Shown in pieces: positions 21,297 through 31,511 of a DNA stretch of 64,000 nt. Source of the stretch: Platanthera guangdongensis (Eukaryota; Streptophyta; Magnoliopsida; Asparagales; Orchidaceae); NCBI GenBank assembly GCA_039583875.1, contig CM077159.1, positions 2,192,812 through 2,256,811 on the forward strand. Reading direction: 5' to 3'. The position numbers and the translations under genes are program-made. The notes beneath the pieces are model-generated. The model did no database searches. It saw only the letters and a list, made by a program, of their open reading frames with translations, and was not told the DNA's origin. Each line of letters starts with the position of its first letter. The first letter of the stretch is position 1.

Positions 21297-23610
21297 TGTA
21301 ACTCCCCGAAACTCAAAGGAGCGACGAGGGACGTTTTGGGCCAGTTTTGGGTTCTGGCTGCAGGCACACGGCCTGGGACACGAGCGTGTCCCAGGGCGTG
21401 TCAAGCTTGTGTCGACACTCAGCCGGGAAGTCGACACTTTGGTCTCGACATTGTGTCGAGACTGGGCACACGGCCTGCGACACGGGCGTGTCGCAGGGCG
21501 TGTCGACCCGTGTCGACACTTAGCCCGCGAAGTCGACACTCCGCGTTCGACGAAGTGTCGAGACATGGCACACGGCCTACGACATGGGCGTGTCGTAGGG
21601 CTTGTCAACCCGTGTCGACACTCGTCTCGGGAAGTCGACAATTTGCTCGACGATGTGTCGAGACAAGGCACACGGCCTAGGACACGGGCGTGTTCAAGGC
21701 CGTGTCATTAGGTCGACGATCTTCGCTCGACGAAGTGTCGAGTGTCGAGACGGTGTACATGGTCTGGGCCCCAGGCGTGTTGAGGTGACACGGGCAAGGA
21801 CACGGGCGTGTCCTAGAACCCGTGCAGTGCTCGGGTTGTTTTCAGGGAAAAATGATGGGGGTACACGGCCGGCCACATGACCGTGTCAGCTGGAACACGG
21901 GCGTGTCAGCTCGAACACGGGCATGTTCGATACCCGTGTGTTGTTCCAGGCGAGCCGATTTTGACGGCGAATGAGGCACACGGCCCTGGACACGGGCATG
22001 TGCCAGGCCGTGTGCGGTCCAGATTGGGCATTTCAGTCCCGAATCGAAGCCGTTAATTTCTTTAATTGATGATCCAACGGCTGGGGGTTGTTCCTGAAGG
22101 GATATACCCCGGATTGGACTTAGAAACCCTCACTTTTCATGTGTGGATATCTTTCTAAAAGCTTAGAGAGAGAGGAGAGCAAATGAAGGAAGAAGGAGCT
22201 AGATCCGGCCATTGCAGGAGCTTCGAAGCTCCAAATCACGAGCCGACTCCGGATCCACGGAGGAAAAGCTAGTGCGGTGATTTTCATCCGCTTACTTTTT
22301 CATGGCGCCAAAGAGGATGCTAGGGTAACGATTCTCTTCTTGAGCATGAGTAGCTCTCCTTCTTTGCATAGGATGCCCGCTCTCGCGAGTTTGCGGAGAG
22401 TTGGAGGCGTTCCTTCGGGTAGATATGTGAAGTTCCCGTTGTTTAGAGTCCGTGAGCGAGAACGGATATAGGCATGATGTGTGAAGCCTACCCGGACATG
22501 TTGGTCTGGATCGGTGATGTTGCATTGCATAAATGCCGGAGAAGACTCCGTGCTATTGATTGTTTTTCGGGTTTTCTACGCGGTAGATTGCAGCAGGGAG
22601 CCTTGGGGATTAACCCAAAGGTGCACCCGAAAAATAGGGCGGATGCAAGATCTTGCCAACTTGGTGGCCTGAGAGCCAACTTGAACATAACCGGGTTATG
22701 TGAATTGTGATGGAAATGGGACTCAGTGGAAGTTTGACCCGCGCAAATGGCTTAAATTGTCGTTGCGATGTGAGCACGGGTTAGATGGAAACGTACCCGT
22801 TCTATGTCATTCGGTTAAAGAGACCTAAGGGTACGTGGCACTTGTTGTTGGCATAGATTAGGTTCTTCGGCGGTCAATGGCTTAAATTGTCGTGACCCAG
22901 GCCAGGAAGACAAAATTCTCATAGGTTTGGCCGTCAAAGTGGCGGTGGTGAGTCCGGAATGTCTATGGCTTTAATTGACGTGACATCGACCGGTTCACCG
23001 AGAATGTGCCCTGAGAGCACGGGGCGTGTGGCCGTGCGAGCCAACGTCTGTGATGAAATGGCTATATATATATATATTGCTCGCTTATGCTAATGAAATA
23101 CAGGGAAGGAGCATCGTCGCCCCGAGTTGGGGGCGGGATCGTTATAATTTGGTCAGCATTGCTGACCGTTGCCTTGTTTTGCCACCGTGCGGTGGTTTGT
23201 TGCTTGCAGGTGCTGCTGCACCAAGCAGTCAATAGCGGGCTAAAGCCCTTTTTGCGAAGCCGGCCCTCGAAGGCCCAATTGGAAGTGTTTACTGTTTTAT
23301 TCATGTATGACCGGCCTGCGTGCCGTGGTTTGTAAATCATGTAATATCGAGTGAAACATTTTGTAAGGCCTTAAGGCTTGTGTTGGTATTTGTATAACAT
23401 TCATATTTTGTATTAGTGGACATTTGTGCTTTCGTGCTGGGTTCTTATTTGCAACTTTTATAAACGGCTTCCGCTAGAATGCTCTGTGTAGGACGTTATG
23501 ATTGGTTGGATGGTTTCCATGAGTAACCACCCGGTCTGTCTGTGGCATACGCCGTCGGGCCCCGCCCGGACCTACTGCTATATGCTATGCGACGGATATG
23601 GGGTGTTACA
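21297..23610 (+). repeat. 5' LTR of element G (2314 bp)
   Basis: TG at 21297, CA at 23610, adjacent to the PBS. The U3 palindrome block (21373-22010) repeats ACACGGGCGTGT, GTCTCGACA-TTG-TGTCGAGAC and CTCGACGA-type words. TATA-like GATATA is at 22101-22106. A TA dinucleotide run is near 23061. Same family as the LTRs of B. Confidence 0.95.
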
Positions 23611-23613
23611 ATT

Positions 23614-23630
23614 TGGTATCAGACTACTGG
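23614..23630 (+). promoter_or_regulatory. Primer-binding site of element G (initiator Met tRNA)
   Basis: TGGTATCAGACTACTGG starts three bases after the LTR end. The first ten bases match the tRNA-iMet 3' end. Confidence 0.88.
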
Positions 23631-23845
23631 TTTTTGTCGGGCTTAAAATGAATTCGTGGGCGAATTCTTTTTAAGGGATGCTGAGCACATTGTGTGCGTC
23701 ATCGTTATAACAGTAAAAGAACTCATGAATGTTCACTTAGGAATGAAAATACACGTGTTTGAGGAACCTGCGTGTTCCTATAATTGATGTTTGCAATTTT
23801 ACATGGTCGCTTAACGGTGTTTTGTACCACTATAGGTGACCAGAA

Positions 23846-24980
23846 GTGGTGTTGGGCCGTCAAGAACGCCGAGTTTCTGAGGCTAGCAGTGCACCAGATG
23901 TTGCTCCTGCAACACCTCTATCGGCTGAGAACATACGGTTGGTGGCTGAAGCGGTGTTGGCCGTGATAAATGCGCAGCCTGCAAGGCAAACGCAGCAGCC
24001 CGCTCCTGCGATGGAGCAAGAACCTCTTCAAGAGGCTGAGCCGAGGAGAGTGGAGCAAGTGGTTGTGGAACCGGTGGTGCCAAGGAGGGCAACTGAGAGG
24101 CAGCTTAAGCATGTAATGAGCTTTAACCCTCCGGTATTCTCGGGGTTTGGAACCCCATCTCAGGCTGAAGACTGGCTCTCCAGGGTGAAGAGAGTCATGA
24201 CAGTAACGGAGACGGAGGAGTGGCAAATGACCACCATCGCTACGTTCCTTCTAGACGGTGAAGCGAGAATGTGGTGGGAAGGATTGGAGCTGAACTTATT
24301 GAGAGGTAGGCAACTTGGTGATGTCTCGATGGAAGAGTTCTCGAGATTGTTCTTGGCTAGATACCTCCCTTCGACGTAGAAGATAGCGTTGGAGAACGAA
24401 TTTCTGAAATTGGTTCAGGGTGAGAGGAGCGTGGATGAATATCTCCACGAGTTTACTCGTCTGAGTCATTATGCTAGCTTTACCATCGTGGATGAGGAGC
24501 GCAAGACTAATCGCTTCTATGAAGGGTTGAGAGATGAGTTGAGGTTGCTACTCTCGGGGCCGATGACGCAGGGTTTCTTAACCTTGGTCAATACTGCCCG
24601 GTCCTTGGAGAAGGACATGAAGAATGTACAAGCAAATAAAAGCTTGGGTGAGAAGAAATCTGAATGCAAAGTGCCGACTACTTCAAAGTCCGGCTATCAG
24701 AGGACTTTCAAGAAGCATAGGACTTCGGGTCCAGCTCCTTCTGGTGCTTTTGGGGCGACTACGAGTCGGACCCCGGGCGCGTGTTTTACTTGTAGAAAGA
24801 CGGGACACTTTGCCCGTGACTGTTGGAGCGGACATCCTAAGTCCGAGAGAAGGCCGGGAGCGACTTATGAAGAGAAGGGCAAGGCGGTGGAGTCGACCGC
24901 ATCCCCCTATGCTCCGGCCCAACCGAGGGTCTATAATCTTGGCCAACAGGAGGCCATCAAACAGGCTGATGTGGTGACAG
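23846..24980 (+). pseudogene. gag: Tekay gag of element G, one internal stop
   Basis: Capsid-nucleocapsid gene. The retrotransposon gag domain is clear: FNPPVFSGFGTPSQAEDWL, then ARMWWEGLEL, FSRLFLARYLPST, then VDEYLHEFTRLSHYA and NRFYEGLRDELRLL. A single CCHC knuckle (CFTCRKTGHFARDC) lies near 24785-24826. An in-frame TAG at 24377-24379 interrupts it; the same frame resumes at once. No convincing ATG was found; the open frame begins by 23846. The last exon base is taken as 24980, the first base of a Gly codon, because of the candidate intron that follows. Read without splicing, the frame ends at TAA 24989-24991. Confidence 0.88.
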
Positions 24981-25056
24981 GTACGGTTTAATTTATAGCA
25001 AGTCAATTTCTTTAAATACTTATTATGCACATGTTACCTTACCACTGCTTGTTTAG
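24981..25056 (+). other. Candidate 76-nt spliceosomal intron between gag and protease of element G
   Basis: The donor is ACAG|GTACGG and the acceptor CTTGTTTAG|GA; the body is T/A-rich, and a YTNAY-like CTTAC lies near 25038-25042. Splicing joins gag and protease in one frame and rebuilds a Gly codon (G|GA, phase 1). Unspliced, gag stops at 24989-24991, and the protease frame is closed by TAG at 24996-24998, so the frames do not overlap. Element I has a candidate at the same codon and phase. No transcript evidence is available. Confidence 0.7.
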
Positions 25057-26096
25057 GATTTGTATTGATTTGTGAAAATCCGGCACGAGCACTCTTCGAT
25101 ACGGGAGCTTCACACTCCTTCTTGTCCGAAGGATTTATATCACGTATCGGAGTCCCTTCTTCGATGGTGAAGGATAAGTTGGATGTATTGTTGCCCAATG
25201 GGTGTTCGATGCGAGCGGATAGGATCTGCGATGTTAAGATTCGTATTGGGAATCAGGAGTTCGACCTGCAGGCGTCTTTACTTCCGTTGGTGGAGTGCGA
25301 CGTTATATTTGGCATGGACTAGCTCTCGGAGCAGCAGGCCTATATTGACTGCGGTCGTAAGGAAGTCAAGCTGGGAGCAAGTCGTGAGACGACTTTTACG
25401 GGCTTAAAGGGGTCGAGCAAGACATTGATGTCTGCTCTTCAGGTGGTGAAGGCGGTTCGTGACGGTGCAGAACTGTTCTTTACACTAGTAGAGGTTGCAA
25501 AGCCGAAGCCCGCGTTGGATTGTATTTTAGTGGTATCGGAATACCCTGATGTGTTCCCCGCAGATCTTCCTGAAGCCCCGCCTCAGCGGGAGATAGATTT
25601 TACGATCGAGCTAGTGCCAGGTGCAAAGCCTGTGTCACGATCTCCTTATCGGCTAGCGCCTAAGGAAATGACAGAGCTGAAAGTTCAACTGCAAGAGTTG
25701 TTGGAGCAAGGGTATGTGCGCCCGAGTTCTTCGCCTTGGAGCGCACCGGTCCTCTTTGTTAAGAAGAAGGATGGAAGCTTGAGGCTATGTATTGATTATA
25801 TGGAGCTCAACAAGTTGACGGAGAAGAACAAGTACCCGATCCCCCGGATTGATGATCTTTTCAATCAGTTAGTCGGGTCGACGGTGTACTCGAAGTTGGA
25901 TCTCAAGGCTGGGTACTATCAGCTGCGAATAAGGGAGAGTGATATCCCGAAGACAGCGTTTAATACGAGATATGGGAATTATGAGTTTACGGTCATGCCG
26001 TTTGGGCTGACTAATGCGCCGTCAGTGTTCATGGATTTGATGAACAGGACTTTCAGGGAGTACTTGGACCATTTCATGATCGTCTTCATCGACGAT
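25057..26096 (+). pseudogene. pol: Protease and N-terminal RT of element G, interrupted by element H
   Basis: The protease has the retropepsin motif ALFDTGASHSF (about 25089-25121) and the partner segment DVIFGMD. A TAG at 25320-25322 follows, where Tekay proteases have Trp. The same frame continues into [31 protein letters not shown] (where the family has YRELNK), [12 protein letters not shown] and [12 protein letters not shown]. It stops at VFIDD because element H is inserted immediately after the second catalytic Asp codon. RT resumes at 43876 with ILVYS. Confidence 0.92.
26092..26096. other. Left target-site duplication of element H (acgat)
   Basis: ACGAT ends the FIDD coding segment and recurs at 43871-43875, just before ATTTTGGTG. 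Confidence 0.93.
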
Positions 26097-27306
26097 TGTA
26101 CAACACTGTATTCGCGAATAGTGGGCCCCAGATGAGGCGTGCTTAGTTTTTAAGCTTTTTGAGTATTTTGAACTCTCGGTGGCCAATTTTGGCTCTAGCT
26201 TGGAAACATACTAGTAGGGGGAGGAGAAATCGGCCTCCCCCAGCGGCCCCATAGTTGGAGTGTGAAAGCAGCAGGTTGGTAGGCACCCGCCCGGGCCATT
26301 TGGGTGTGGAGGCGGGATCAGCAGGCCCTCCCCCTCCCCATTTTTTTCCCTCAGGCCGGCGGGACCGGCCCCGTGCCCGGCGAGTAGGCCGGGCGAGACC
26401 GGCCCCAGGCCGGGTCTCGCCCGGCCCCGCGGGCAGCCGGGCGAGACCGGCCCCAGGCCGGGTCTCGCCCAGCCCGGCGAGTAGGCCGGGCGAGACCGGC
26501 CCCAGGCCGGGTCTCGCCCCGCCCCGCGGGCAGCCGGGCGAGACCGGCCCCAGGCCTGGTCTCGCCCGCCCGGCGAGTAGGCCGGGCGAGCCCGGCCCAG
26601 GAGGCCGGGTCTCGCCCGAGACCGCCCAAGGCCGGGTCTCGCCCGAGACCGGCCCAAGGCCGGGTCTCGCCCAGCCCTGCGGGCAGCCGGGCGAGACCGG
26701 CCCCAGGCGGGTCTCGCCCAGCCCGGCGAGTAGGCCGGGCGAGACCGGCCCCAGGCCGGGTCTCGCCCAGCCCCGCGGGCAGCCGGCGAGACCGGCCCCA
26801 GGCCGGGTCTCGCCCCGCCCGGCGGGTAGGCCGAGCGAGACCGGCCCCCAGGCCGGGTCTCGCCCCGTCCCGCAGGGTGGGTCCCCTTTTAGCTTTGGGT
26901 GACGCATTTTTCCTTCTCTACTCCCCGGCGTGGCGGTTTCCTATTGGCCCGAGGCCTTTTGGCCGTGGGGGTATTTTGGTTATTTGTGGCCCATGGGATT
27001 TGGAAAACTATAAATAGACCCCCTTGGGTGCCTTGGAGGGGGGCCTTTTCTTAGCTTCCTCCTCCCTTAGCTTCTTCTTGGTAGAGTAGAAAGAGATCTC
27101 CAAGACGCCCAGCCTAGCCCTTTGGTAAGGGAGGGGAAGAGCTCAGGTAGCCTTCCGGGTGTGAGGTGGGACCTCCGTGCTAGAGCCGAGGGTCTGTTCA
27201 TAGTCTCCTAAGTCTCCGGTCCGTGACGTTCTCTCGAGTGTAGTAGGTGTGAGGTCACCCCTTTCAGGGACCCCGAACTCCACAGAGGTCAATTTTGGCT
27301 TCAACA
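26097..27306 (+). repeat. 5' LTR of element H (1210 bp)
   Basis: TG at 26097, CA at 27306. An extremely GC-rich block (26380-26870) repeats the inverted pair GGGCGAGACCGGCC ... GGCCGGGTCTCGCCC, separated by CGGCGAGTAGGC or CGCGGGCAGC linkers. TATAAATAG is at 27009-27017, about 140 bp downstream. The block's apparent long frames on both strands are by-products of repeat composition. Confidence 0.92.
27009..27017 (+). promoter_or_regulatory. TATA box of the element H LTR
   Basis: CTATAAATAG in an otherwise GC-rich context, duplicated in the 3' LTR at 43581-43589. A CT-rich leader follows. Confidence 0.75.
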
Positions 27307-27326
27307 CTTTTGGTGTGGTGAGCGTG
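27307..27326 (+). promoter_or_regulatory. Primer-binding-site-like segment of element H
   Basis: CTTTTGGTGTGGTGAGCGTG follows the LTR CA directly and parallels CTTGGTGCAGTGAGCG in element C. It is not the initiator-Met type; the tRNA was not identified. Confidence 0.5.
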
Positions 27327-27362
27327 GAGAGTGACCAGCACAGACGATCTAGGGAGAGAGTC

Positions 27363-28128
27363 ATGACTGGAGGTCAAGGAGGTAGTGATGATCTCGGCGA
27401 GCTCCCCAGCCCAGGACCCTTTGTGGGGAGGCAAGAGTTCATGGCCTCCATCCAGGGCATCATGGAGATACTACGAAGCATTGCTCTTCAGGGTGGCAGC
27501 TCCACCCCGACCCCCCAGGAGCTAGCTCCCCCCCTCGACGAGTCGACTCCCAGGGGTCTAGGCGAGATGACCCCAGCGGGGGGAGAGGGAAGCGCACCAG
27601 GAAGAAGGCCAAGGAAGGAAAGGATGGGAGATGGGGTCGAGCGAGACCTCACCGGCCGGGAGTTGTTCTCCAGCCCGGTGAGTGCCAACCTCCCAGGCGA
27701 GCAGGTTGCGCGAGTGGAGGTGGCGAGACCACTCCTTAGGGGGTCGCCCTTCAGTGAGCTGATCATCTCAGCTCCGTTCCCGAGCGGTTCAGAGAGCCAG
27801 ACATGACTTACTATACGTGGAAGGATGACCCCGTCCAGCATCTGCAGTGGTTCGAGGATGCCATCTCCATCAGGCCGATGACGGATGCCTTCAAGTGTCG
27901 CCTCTTTGCGATCACGTTGAAGGAGAAGGCGAGGGACTGGTTCCATCAACTCCCTCCGAGGTCAATCTATGGGTTCGAGGACTTGAGCCTGAGCTTTCAG
28001 CTTCGCTTCTCCACATCCAAGAAGCGGAAGAGAAGTCCTGAGTCCATCTTCCTGATAAGGCAGGGGATGAGGAGTCGCTGGCCCATTACGTAGACAGGTT
28101 CCAAGAGGAGATCCTGGAGGTCCAGGAG
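27363..28128 (+). pseudogene. gag: Tat-like gag (N-terminal part) of element H, two frameshifts
   Basis: The start is ATG 27363 (MTGGQGGSDDLGELPSPG), after a leader. The capsid core appears after a frame change near 27774: PERFREPDMTYYTW, HLQWFEDAISIRPMTDAFKC, ARDWFHQLPPRSIYGFEDL. A second change falls in the G-run at 28063-28066, after which DEESLAHYVDRFQEE continues in the next frame. Each break is consistent with loss of one base. The matching region in element C is 9600-10000 on the minus strand. Confidence 0.82.
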
Positions 28129-29472
28129 ATGCCAGGGTATGCTCTCCAGATGGCCTTCACCGTTGGGCTGAAGGAGGGCTTCTTCAAGATGATCTTGACA
28201 CGGAAAGCCCCCCTTTCCTTCGAGGAGCTGATGGAAAGGGCGGCAGAGGAGATTGCCATGGAGGCAGCCAACCCGACATTTGTCAAGAAGTTGGCAAAGC
28301 TGACAGAGGCAGAGTCGAAGGAGCAAGGAGGCTCGAGACCTCAGGAAGGAAGAAGGAGAGAGGAGCGGAGAGCTCAGGAGGGTCCGGAACCAGGTTGGAG
28401 GCAGCAGGGAGGACCCGTTCAGGGCCGGGGAAGAGGTTACGCCCAAGATGGTGGAAACTTCCATGGGGGTCAAGGGAGGTTCAACTTCCAGAGGCAAGCC
28501 CCTAGGCAGCTCCTCCCCCCACCACAGCAAGCGATGGAGATTGGTCGAAGGGAGAGGAGGAACCGCCATGGAAGGAGAAGGTTCAGGATAGAGTTGCCGT
28601 ACTGTGACTTCCACCAGGTGGAGGGGCACGCCACAGCTACCTGCCCCGAGTTCCTGGAAGTGAGGGGGGCGAGAGACCCTGCCCAGCCACAGCCACCGGT
28701 GCGGGTTGAAGAGGTTCTGCCCAGAGAAGGAGGGGATGATGTTTGTGAGGACTGGGTCGATGTCGGACCCCGAGGCGGTATAGCGGTGATCCATGGTGGA
28801 GTGGGGATCGAAGCCACTCGGAAAGCAAGCCTCCATGTCATGTACCGAAGGAGCGTCGCCTCAACCTCCCAGACACCGCCCCTGGAGGAGAAGGTCACCT
28901 TCTCGGTGAAGTACCTGCCGGATCATGAGGATCCGTTTTGCGATGCGCTGGTCATCCAGACAGCCATCGAGGGCTACAGCGTCTCCCGAATCTTGGTGGA
29001 CAACGGGAGCTCTGTCAACGTCATTTTCAGGAAGGCGTTTGATGAGATGAAGGTAGAGCCAAGGAGGGTGTTAGCCTCGGACGGACCCCTGTTCGGATTT
29101 TCAGGGGAGAGGACGGAGGTTGAGGGTGGAGTGGGACTCCAAGTTAAATTGGGGGGAGTCTCATGGAACTGCCGGTTCATCATTGTGGACGATCCAAGCA
29201 GCTATAACACCATCTTCGGAAGGCCCCTCATCAGCGCCTTCCGTTGCGTGTCATCTTCCTTCCACCAATGCATCAAGTTCAGCTCCGGAGGGATCCAGGT
29301 CAGAGTCAACGGGGACTCCAGGATGGCAAGGCAGTGCTACGTCACGGCTGTCAACACCATCTCTTGGTTGGCCCAGGCAGAGGAGATGGAGAAGGTCATG
29401 GAGAGCTTGAGCAAGATGGGAGTGCCCGAGGAAAAGGAAGCGGAAGACGGCCGTCATGCCCAGGCCCCATGA
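28129..29472 (+). CDS. Tat-like gag C-terminus plus aspartic protease of element H (447 codons open)
   Basis: The open frame continues gag (GYALQMAFTVGLKEGFFKM, FEELMERAAEEI), then an Arg/Gly/Gln-rich linker and a zinc-knuckle variant CDFHQVEGHATATC (CX2HX4HX4C, typical of Tat gag). The protease carries RILVDNGSSVNVIF, the DNGSS form of the active site seen in Tat/Athila elements, and YNTIFGRPLISAFR. It ends with TGA at 29470-29472, soon after the protease, with no RT beyond. The ATG at 28129 is only the first in this frame; the true start is 27363, so the translatable product is uncertain. Confidence 0.85.
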   Translation: MPGYALQMAFTVGLKEGFFKMILTRKAPLSFEELMERAAEEIAMEAANPTFVKKLAKLTEAESKEQGGSRPQEGRRREERRAQEGPEPGWRQQGGPVQGRGRGYAQDGGNFHGGQGRFNFQRQAPRQLLPPPQQAMEIGRRERRNRHGRRRFRIELPYCDFHQVEGHATATCPEFLEVRGARDPAQPQPPVRVEEVLPREGGDDVCEDWVDVGPRGGIAVIHGGVGIEATRKASLHVMYRRSVASTSQTPPLEEKVTFSVKYLPDHEDPFCDALVIQTAIEGYSVSRILVDNGSSVNVIFRKAFDEMKVEPRRVLASDGPLFGFSGERTEVEGGVGLQVKLGGVSWNCRFIIVDDPSSYNTIFGRPLISAFRCVSSSFHQCIKFSSGGIQVRVNGDSRMARQCYVTAVNTISWLAQAEEMEKVMESLSKMGVPEEKEAEDGRHAQAP

Positions 29473-29647
29473 GGTGCCTCGCCTTGCGGTAGTTTTTTCA
29501 TTTTTCTTGTCTTGTAACAAGTGTTACCCCTGACCAGCTGAGTCGGGGGGATCATGTAACCCATCTATTTCTCCCCGTTTGAGGATGTAGGATTTGGTAA
29601 GGATTGATTGAGATGCTTAGTTCTTTTGCTCTGAGACAGTCCCGCTG
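29473..29647 (+). other. 3' untranslated stretch of element H
   Basis: T-rich start, then gtaacaagtgttacccctgacc and similar. No domain is seen. It leads into the tandem array. Confidence 0.6.
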
Positions 29648-31370
29648 CCCAGGCTCTCACTAGCTGGGCAGGGCCGGTGGTACCTCTCATTGATGCCTAC
29701 TTGTCTCACCTCGAGATGGATTCCGATGTCAGGCTCTCACCTAGCTGGCAGGGCAGGTTGATCTCTCGGACGGTGGGAAGGTCTCACCTCGAGATGGATT
29801 CCGCTGTCAGGCTCTCACCTAGCTGGCAGGGCAGGTTGATCTCTCGGAGGGTGGGAAGGTCTCACCTCGGGATGGATTCCGCAGCCAGGCTCTCACGTAG
29901 CTGGCAGGGCAGGTTGATCTCTCGGAGGGTGGGAAGGTCTCACCTCGAGATGGATTCCACTGCCAGGCTCTCATCTAGCTGGCAGGGCAGGTTGATCTCT
30001 CGGAGGGTGGGAAGGTCTCACCTCGAGATGGATTCTGCTGCCAGGCTCTCACCTAGCTGGCTGGGCAGGTTGATCTCTCGGAGGGTGGGAAGGTCTCACC
30101 TCGTGATGGATTCCGTTGCCAGGCTCTCACCTACCTGGCAGGGCAGGTTGATCTCTCGGAGGGTGGGAAGGTCTCACCTCGAGATGGATTCCGCAGCCAG
30201 GCTCTCACCTAGATGGCAGGGCAGGTTGATCTCTCGGAGGGTGGGAAGGTCTCACCTCGAGATGGATTCCGCTGCCAGGCTCTCACCTAGCTGGCAGGGC
30301 AGGTTGATCTCTCGGAGGTTGGGAAGGTCTCACCTCGGGATGAATTCCGCTGCCAGGCTCTCACCTAGCTGGCAGGGCAGGTTGATCTCTCGGAGGGTGG
30401 GAAGGTCTCACCTCGGGATGGATTCCGCTGTCAGGCTCTCACCTAGCTGGCAGGGCAGGTTGATCTCTCGGAGGGTGGGAAGGTCTCACCTTGGGATGGA
30501 TTCCTCTGCCAGGCTCTCACCTAGCTGGCAGCGCAGGTTGATCTCTCGGAGGGTGGGAAGGTCTCACCTCGGGATGGATTCCGCTGTCAGGCTCTCACCT
30601 AACTGGCAGGGCAGGTTGATCTCTCGGAGGGTGGGAAGGTCTCACCTTGGGATGTATTCCGCTGCCAGGCCCTCACCTAGCTGGCAGGGCAGGTTGATAT
30701 CTCGGAGGGTGGGAAGGTCTCACCTCGAGATGGATTCCGCTGCTAGGCTCTCACCTAGCTGGCAGGGCAGGTTGATCTCTCGGAGGGTGGGAAGGTCTCA
30801 CCTCGGGATGGATTCCGCTGCCAGGCTCTCACCTAGCTGGCAGGGCAGGTTGATCTCTCGGAGGGTGGGAAGGTCTCACCTGGGGATGGATTCCGCTGTC
30901 AGGCTCTCACCTAGCTGGCAGGGCAGGTTGATCTCTCGGAGGGTGGGAAGGTCTCACCTCGGGATGGATTCCGCTGCCAGGCTCTCACCTAGCTGGCAGG
31001 GCAGGTTGATCTCTCGGAGGGTGGGAAGGTCTCACCTCGGGATGGATTCCGCTGCTAGACTCTAACCTAGCTGGCAGGAAAGGTCTCACCTCGGGATGGA
31101 TTCCACTGCCAGGCTCTCACCTAGCTGGCAGGGCAGGTTGATCTCTCGGAGGGTGGGGAGGTCTCACCTCGGGAAGGATTCTGCTGCCAGGCTCTCATCT
31201 AGCTGGCAGAGCAGGTTGATCTCTCGAGGATGCCAAGTCCTTAGCTCCGAGATGGATTCCGCTGTCAGGCTCTCATCTAGCTGGCAGGGCAGGTTGATCT
31301 CTCGTGGAAGCCAAGTCCTTAGCTCCGGGATGGATTCCGCTGCCAGGCTCTCATCTAGCTGGCAGGGCAG
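29648..31370 (+). repeat. 78-bp tandem array, 22 copies, in the 3' region of element H
   Basis: The anchor gatggattc(c/t) (variants gatgaattcc, gatgtattcc, gaaggattct) recurs at 29715 and every 78 bp to 31041 (18 copies), then at 31095 (a 54-bp unit with 24 bp lost), 31173, 31251 and 31329. A degenerate unit lies at 29648-29714. The last three units have a variant linker (ccaagtccttagctcc). Because 78 is a multiple of three and the unit lacks stops in one frame, an apparent 462-codon frame spans 29677-31065; a 26-residue peptide repeat of that kind is unlikely to be a protein. Confidence 0.97.
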
Positions 31371-31511
31371 GTCGAGCCCGGCGAGTAGGCGGGCGAGACC
31401 GGCCTCAGGCTGGGTCTCGCCCCTCCCCGCGGGCAGCCGGGCGAGACCGACCCCAGGCCGGGTCTCGCCCAGCCCGGCGAGTAGGCCGGGCGAGACCGGC
31501 CCCAGGCCGGG
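31371..31511 (+). repeat. Left part of the truncated 3' LTR of element H
   Basis: From gagcccggcgagtaggc onward it matches the palindrome block of the 5' LTR. The LTR start and PPT are missing. It ends with the TSD ccggg (31507-31511), where element I begins. Confidence 0.85.
31507..31511. other. Left target-site duplication of element I (ccggg)
   Basis: CCGGG recurs at 43250-43254. Confidence 0.88.

Noticed and set aside
26143..26907. 254-codon Gly/Pro/Arg-rich frame and its opposite-strand partner
   Set aside because: Both are readings of the GGGCGAGACC palindrome array in the H LTR.
29677..31065. 462-codon open frame of 26-residue repeats
   Set aside because: It coincides exactly with the 78-bp noncoding tandem array of element H and is open only because the unit is a multiple of three without a stop in that frame.
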